From JAWXUU01 sp044426045 (GTDB lineage Bacteria > Bacillota > Clostridia > Christensenellales > CAMQZB01): a DNA stretch of 64,000 nt. The position numbers were made by a program, and so were the translations under genes. The stretch lies in assembly GCA_044426045.1 (NCBI GenBank), contig JAWXUX010000002.1, forward strand, positions 62,001 to 126,000, read 5' to 3'. The stretch's first letter is position 1. Every line of letters starts with the position of its first letter. Positions 59,955 to 64,000 of the stretch are shown piece by piece. The notes under the pieces are model-generated. The model was not told the DNA's origin. It worked only from the letters and a program-made list of their open reading frames with translations, and did no database searches.

Positions 59955-62900
59955 TTAGCTTTGTTTCTTCTTTTTGTAGATAACAAATCCGACAATTCCG
60001 CCAAGAACTAGCACGCCAAGAATAATCCAAACCGCATAGCCACCGTTTGTTGTTGGGTCTGTATCCACAGTTGGAGCAACAGTTGCTGTTGGCGTTTCTG
60101 TCGCCGTTGGAGTTTCAGTTGCCGTTGGAGTTTCTGCCACAGTTTCATAGCTGAATGTGCCCGTTGTTGTTCTTCTGTAATAATCCGTAGCCACGATTTC
60201 ATATTCGCCGTCGCCAAGGTCAGAAAGGTCGATTTCCACCGTGTTTCCAGAGAATGAATATTCCACGCCATCAACAGTGATTGAAGACAAATTAGCATCA
60301 TAAACAGTCACCACATCGCCATCTTGAACCATCGTCGGAGCCGAGCTATCAATATTTAGTGAAGCAGACGAGCTTGAAGATGATGATGATGTTGCTACTG
60401 TTGTAGACTCTTCAATTTCATTAGTAGCAATCGCATAGACTGAATAGTATTGCGCGTACAATGTTATTGTGTTATCTCCGCTGTTCACAACGAAAGTTCC
60501 ATCTGCATTTGTGTTTGATTCAACGAATTGTTGAACTTCACCATCATGGTATCTATAGATAACAACATAGCTGTTTTCTGGCACTTCATATGGGATTGTG
60601 ATTGCGATTGGAGCAAGCGTATCTGTCACTGAAATACCGCTTGCGCTGTTGATATAGAAATCAAAGAATTCAAACCCTTCTTCCAAGCCTGACTCTTCAA
60701 TGATTGCAGAAACCGCTGTTTCTTGCGTTTGAATATCAGTTGTTGCGATAGAGAAAGTCACTGTTTCGCCGAGCGTCATTGCCAAATCATTCAAATCATC
60801 TTGACTTACACTTGCATCTTGCACTTCAGTTTCAAGGATTATTTCTTCAACATCTATCACAGTAAGAGTTCCTTTTGTGTATGTAACGTCATAGTTGTCG
60901 GTTGCTGTGAAAGTTGCAATGATGTCATATGTGCCACTTGTTGCTCCATCAGCTTGGCAAGACAATGCGACATCCAATGTTTCTTTACTAACAAGACCTG
61001 TGATTGAATATGTGTAGGCTGGAAGTTCGTCACCTTTAAGCATTGTGTAGCTGTCGACAGCGATTTCAAGTGGAGCTTGATTGATAACGATACCGTCAAT
61101 CACTGTTGTTGAATATGTCGCGTATGTATCATCTCCAGTCCTTGTTATTAGAACAGAATAACTGCCTGCAGCCATTGGCGCATCTGAAGTGTAATCGCCT
61201 CCTGATGAATAAGTGATTATGTAGTCTTCAGAGCCATCAAAAGTGAATGCTCGAGATGTGATGCCATCGTATGTGTATGCATCTGGTACACTAAATGTTG
61301 GAGTATAAGCTGTTTTCGTTCCCCAAACTGCATATAAAGTCACCTTGCCATCGACACCTGCCGACAAGTTTTTAACAGTTGCACCATTGCCATATTCAAT
61401 AGTTGTATCACCACTATTTGTTGACCAACCTAGGAAATTGTTTTCAGATTTTGTGAATGTATTAGCAGTCAAACCAGCTGCAACATCATATGTGAAATCT
61501 TGAGTTGTATCACTTTCAGCACCGCCATTTGCGTTGAATGTGACTGTGTATCTGTTGGCTGTCCAAACTGCGTAGAGTGTTGCTGTGCCATTTGCTTGTG
61601 ATGATAGGTTCAAATCGCTTACAGCTACATCTGCTGTATAATCCACACTGCCGTCATCTTCAACTGACCAACCAGCAAACACATAACCTGTTTTTGTTGG
61701 GCTTGGAAGAGTTACGCCGTCCACATCATATGTGTATTCCGTCGTATAATATTCTGGCATTGTTCCGCCATTTTCTTCAAATGTGATCGTGTATGTGTTG
61801 GCTGTCCACTTTGCGTAGAATGTTATTGCTAATGGAGTTTCGCCATCAATGTCGTCAGAGTCGAATGTTTTATATGTATCTCCTTCGTAAGCACTGTCAG
61901 TATACCAGCCGCTGAATGTGTAGCCTGTTTTTGTTAGCACTGGCAAAGTCACTTTATTTGTGCCATATGTATACGCCTCAACAACATCGCCGTCAGCCAC
62001 TGTTATTTCCCACGCATTGTTATCTATGTTATATGCAAACGTATATTCATTTGCTTCCCATTTTGCATATAGTGTTGTGTTACCAACATCGTCCATATCT
62101 GCAGTTTCGTCAACAAGTGAATCTTCATCGAACGTTGAAGTTGAGTACCAACCACCGAATGTGTAGCCTGTTCGTGCAAGAGTTGGCAATACGCCCGCAA
62201 CACCTTCTGTGTAGGTTGCATCGCTTATTTCTTCATCATAATTAGTGATAAATTCCACGTCGTATGTCCAACTTGCGTAGTAACTCCTGGCCGAAGTTGC
62301 TGTTGTCACTACATCACCTGTGAAATCTGCATTGCTGTACCAATTATCAAATGCGTATCCTTCTTTGGTTGGAGAGGAAAGTGTAGGGTTGTCCCTATCC
62401 TCATAAAACACTGATTCTGTTGTAAAAATTCCGCCATTTGTGTTTGCTAGTATTAAAGCTGTAGAATACAATACCGTACCATCCCTAGCTGCAAATATAT
62501 CAAATAGGTCATCACTTTCTATATAGACAATACAATTATTATTTACCCACTGAAATGCTTTATCCTCTACAGTTGATACTGATTCAGGCAAAAATACATT
62601 GGCAATAGCACTATATTGACTAAACACACCTGAAGCAATTTCTTCTACGCTATTTGGGAAAATTACGCTTAAAATTCCTGCACCACTAAACATGCCTGAA
62701 CTAATACTTACAATATTTGATGGCAAAGTCACTTTTGATAAGCTAGTGCACCCCGAAAACAAGCTTGAGCCAGTTGTTGTATCTGGATTTAAAAATTCAA
62801 CTGTCTCCAAACTAGTACAATCTTTAAATACATAGTTACCTAAACTTTCCACATTCTCAGTTAATGTAACTTTTGTAATTGAAGTACCACTATATACCGA

Positions 62901-63875
62901 ATCTCCTACTGTTTTTGCAGAAATAACTATTTCGCCGCTAAATCCAGTGTATACAAATGCACCAACCATTATACTATCCATATTTTCTGGCATTGTTATT
63001 TCTGTCAAATTCGAACAATTCGAAAAACAAGAATTTCCTATGCTCTTCACTGTGTCTGGAAGTACAATAGCAGAAATAGCCGTATTGTAAAACACTTCCT
63101 TATTGGCTAAATCTCCCAATTCTTCAATTTTTGAGCCCTCTTCAAAAGTCACAACGCTAAGGCTTGTATCGCCATAAAATGCTTTACTACCTAATGTCAT
63201 CACGCTGCTTGGTATTTCAACTGAAAGCAAGCTTGTACATCCTCGAAAGGATGCTCCCCCAAATGACACTAAAGAAGAATTTCCTTCAAATATAAGATAC
63301 TCTATATTTGTCATATTATAAAATGCACTTGATCCAACACTCAGAATCTCGTTACCTATATAAACAGTGTCGAAGTCCGATTCAAAAGTCTCACTCTTCC
63401 ACGGAGAATTTGATCCAGGAGTATCACCATGACCACTTATTTTCAATACGCTGTTTTCAACCACCCAATACACAATACCTGTGCATTCGATTACCACATC
63501 CGCAGTACTAGAAAAAGAATATACTGCAGTTTGACCGCTTCTTGATTCAAATACTGGATATATTCCATTAAATGCTGGGTAAACATTTTCACCAATACCT
63601 TCAGCATATGTAATTTCTATATATGTCGTTGCTCCACTTTCCACAGAAAGTGTGCTAGAATATTCACTATTATCTGCCGATAGTTGCATACTAGTTATTT
63701 CAGTAAAATCGCTACCAACACCAAATGAGTTGCTATCAATCGAGATACTTACCTCCGTTTCCGCAAATACTGTTTGTAGATTTGTTGGTATTGAAATGCC
63801 AGAAAATAGGGATAATAGTAGTGCTGCTACCACTATTATGCTTATCGCTTTGTTTGTTATTAGACTTTTTTTCAT
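59955..63875 (-). CDS. BspA-type leucine-rich / InlB-repeat cell-surface protein
   Basis: 1306 residues. Signal peptide (residues 1-39, ending near VFAE). Residues 130-470 are BspA-like (LRR_5) repeats, e.g. SVGSSAFYNMTNIEYLIFEG. About 480-860 hold five Listeria-Bacteroides (Flg_new) repeats of the form TGYTFGGWYS...LYAKW. MBG-like and other Ig-like segments follow (870-1040). The tail has a TPTATE-type Thr/Pro linker, one membrane helix and KKKKQS, without LPxTG. AAGGAGAG before the ATG. Likely adhesin or glycan-binding protein. Confidence 0.88.
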   Translation of the reverse strand: MKKSLITNKAISIIVVAALLLSLFSGISIPTNLQTVFAETEVSISIDSNSFGVGSDFTEITSMQLSADNSEYSSTLSVESGATTYIEITYAEGIGENVYPAFNGIYPVFESRSGQTAVYSFSSTADVVIECTGIVYWVVENSVLKISGHGDTPGSNSPWKSETFESDFDTVYIGNEILSVGSSAFYNMTNIEYLIFEGNSSLVSFGGASFRGCTSLLSVEIPSSVMTLGSKAFYGDTSLSVVTFEEGSKIEELGDLANKEVFYNTAISAIVLPDTVKSIGNSCFSNCSNLTEITMPENMDSIMVGAFVYTGFSGEIVISAKTVGDSVYSGTSITKVTLTENVESLGNYVFKDCTSLETVEFLNPDTTTGSSLFSGCTSLSKVTLPSNIVSISSGMFSGAGILSVIFPNSVEEIASGVFSQYSAIANVFLPESVSTVEDKAFQWVNNNCIVYIESDDLFDIFAARDGTVLYSTALILANTNGGIFTTESVFYEDRDNPTLSSPTKEGYAFDNWYSNADFTGDVVTTATSARSYYASWTYDVEFITNYDEEISDATYTEGVAGVLPTLARTGYTFGGWYSTSTFDEDSLVDETADMDDVGNTTLYAKWEANEYTFAYNIDNNAWEITVADGDVVEAYTYGTNKVTLPVLTKTGYTFSGWYTDSAYEGDTYKTFDSDDIDGETPLAITFYAKWTANTYTITFEENGGTMPEYYTTEYTYDVDGVTLPSPTKTGYVFAGWSVEDDGSVDYTADVAVSDLNLSSQANGTATLYAVWTANRYTVTFNANGGAESDTTQDFTYDVAAGLTANTFTKSENNFLGWSTNSGDTTIEYGNGATVKNLSAGVDGKVTLYAVWGTKTAYTPTFSVPDAYTYDGITSRAFTFDGSEDYIITYSSGGDYTSDAPMAAGSYSVLITRTGDDTYATYSTTVIDGIVINQAPLEIAVDSYTMLKGDELPAYTYSITGLVSKETLDVALSCQADGATSGTYDIIATFTATDNYDVTYTKGTLTVIDVEEIILETEVQDASVSQDDLNDLAMTLGETVTFSIATTDIQTQETAVSAIIEESGLEEGFEFFDFYINSASGISVTDTLAPIAITIPYEVPENSYVVIYRYHDGEVQQFVESNTNADGTFVVNSGDNTITLYAQYYSVYAIATNEIEESTTVATSSSSSSSSASLNIDSSAPTMVQDGDVVTVYDANLSSITVDGVEYSFSGNTVEIDLSDLGDGEYEIVATDYYRRTTTGTFSYETVAETPTATETPTATETPTATVAPTVDTDPTTNGGYAVWIILGVLVLGGIVGFVIYKKKKQS

Positions 63876-63913
63876 AATCTCTCCTTAACATATAAATTTA
63901 TGTTATTATTGAC

Positions 63914-63940
63914 AAATGCACAATGCGTACAGTGCATATT
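63914..63940 (-). promoter_or_regulatory. Inverted repeat in the 5' leader of the surface-protein gene
   Basis: ATGCAC and GTGCAT, separated by 10 bases, lie directly downstream of the predicted transcript start. It could be an RNA hairpin or a second operator. Confidence 0.4.
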
Positions 63941-63946
63941 AATCAC

Positions 63947-63988
63947 ATTATACTAGGTCAAAAGACCTATGTCAAGACTTTTGACCTA
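63947..63988 (-). promoter_or_regulatory. Consensus promoter with embedded palindromic operator
   Basis: TTGACA (63970-63975) and TATAAT (63947-63952) with a 17-base spacer that is itself the palindrome TAGGTC-TTTT-GACCTA plus one base. Upstream of the -35 box AGGTCAAAAG (63978-63987) is the inverted partner of CTTTTGACCT in the spacer. A dimeric repressor bound here would cover both boxes. Confidence 0.78.
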
Positions 63989-64000
63989 AAAAATTGTATA

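Overview
The window is an AT-rich stretch of a spore-forming Firmicute, most likely an uncultured clostridial (gut- or rumen-type) lineage. The basis is the sporulation genes spoIVB and spoIIID, a clostridial ftsK-rimO-pgsA-recA-rny block, a pnp/deacetylase/M16 block, an OLE-RNA operon, and sigma-A-like promoters with 17-bp spacers. The standard genetic code fits. No rRNA or tRNA gene was recognised. Most genes lie on the minus strand.

Layout. 1-4.5 kb: argG (cut by the window edge), a Gfo/Idh oxidoreductase and nadE, separated by members of a repeated element built on heptamer arrays. 4.8-7.4 kb: a 46-residue membrane peptide, an EamA transporter and spoIVB. 7.5-16.2 kb: a long minus-strand operon, asp23-nusB-folD-xseA-xseB-ispA-(OLE RNA)-oapA-dxs-tlyA. 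The roughly 580-nt OLE RNA has its own promoter and sits in its classical place between ispA and its membrane partner OapA. 16.4-24.7 kb: a MarR regulator, TM2 protein, cutC, a split glucose-family PTS (IIC and IIB divergent from IIA), tsf/rpsB, and two large membrane proteins. 24.7-29.8 kb: trmB, rpsF-ssb-rpsR, spoIIID, then a small toxin-antitoxin island (phd-doc and an AbiE pair) that carries a truncated duplicate of the spoIIID 5' end.

29.9-38.5 kb: two iron-dependent alcohol dehydrogenases bracket a tight six-gene operon (unknown protein, Cys-rich PD-(D/E)xK-like protein, DEDD exonuclease-like protein, unknown protein, beta-CASP-like metallo-nuclease, minimal FtsZ-like GTPase), plus a Fic protein and an acetyltransferase. 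I regard this operon as the best candidate for an undescribed system. 38.6-45.8 kb: a His/Gly membrane microprotein, an FAD oxidoreductase behind a variant purine riboswitch, an aldo/keto reductase, a ketopantoate reductase-like protein, two flavoproteins, an acyl carrier protein and a pyrimidine-nucleoside phosphorylase. 45.8-59.7 kb: housekeeping genes rny, recA, pgsA, rimO, ftsK, a dUTPase-like protein, an M16 peptidase, a deacetylase-like protein and pnp. 59.9-64 kb: a 1306-residue BspA/InlB-type surface protein whose promoter contains a perfect palindrome.

Two structures run through the window. One is a directional repeated element with period-7 arms (five loci; at two of them the heptamer array supplies the stop codon of the neighbouring gene). 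The other is a set of further period-7 tracts of different sequence, suggesting that heptamer arrays grow readily in this genome.
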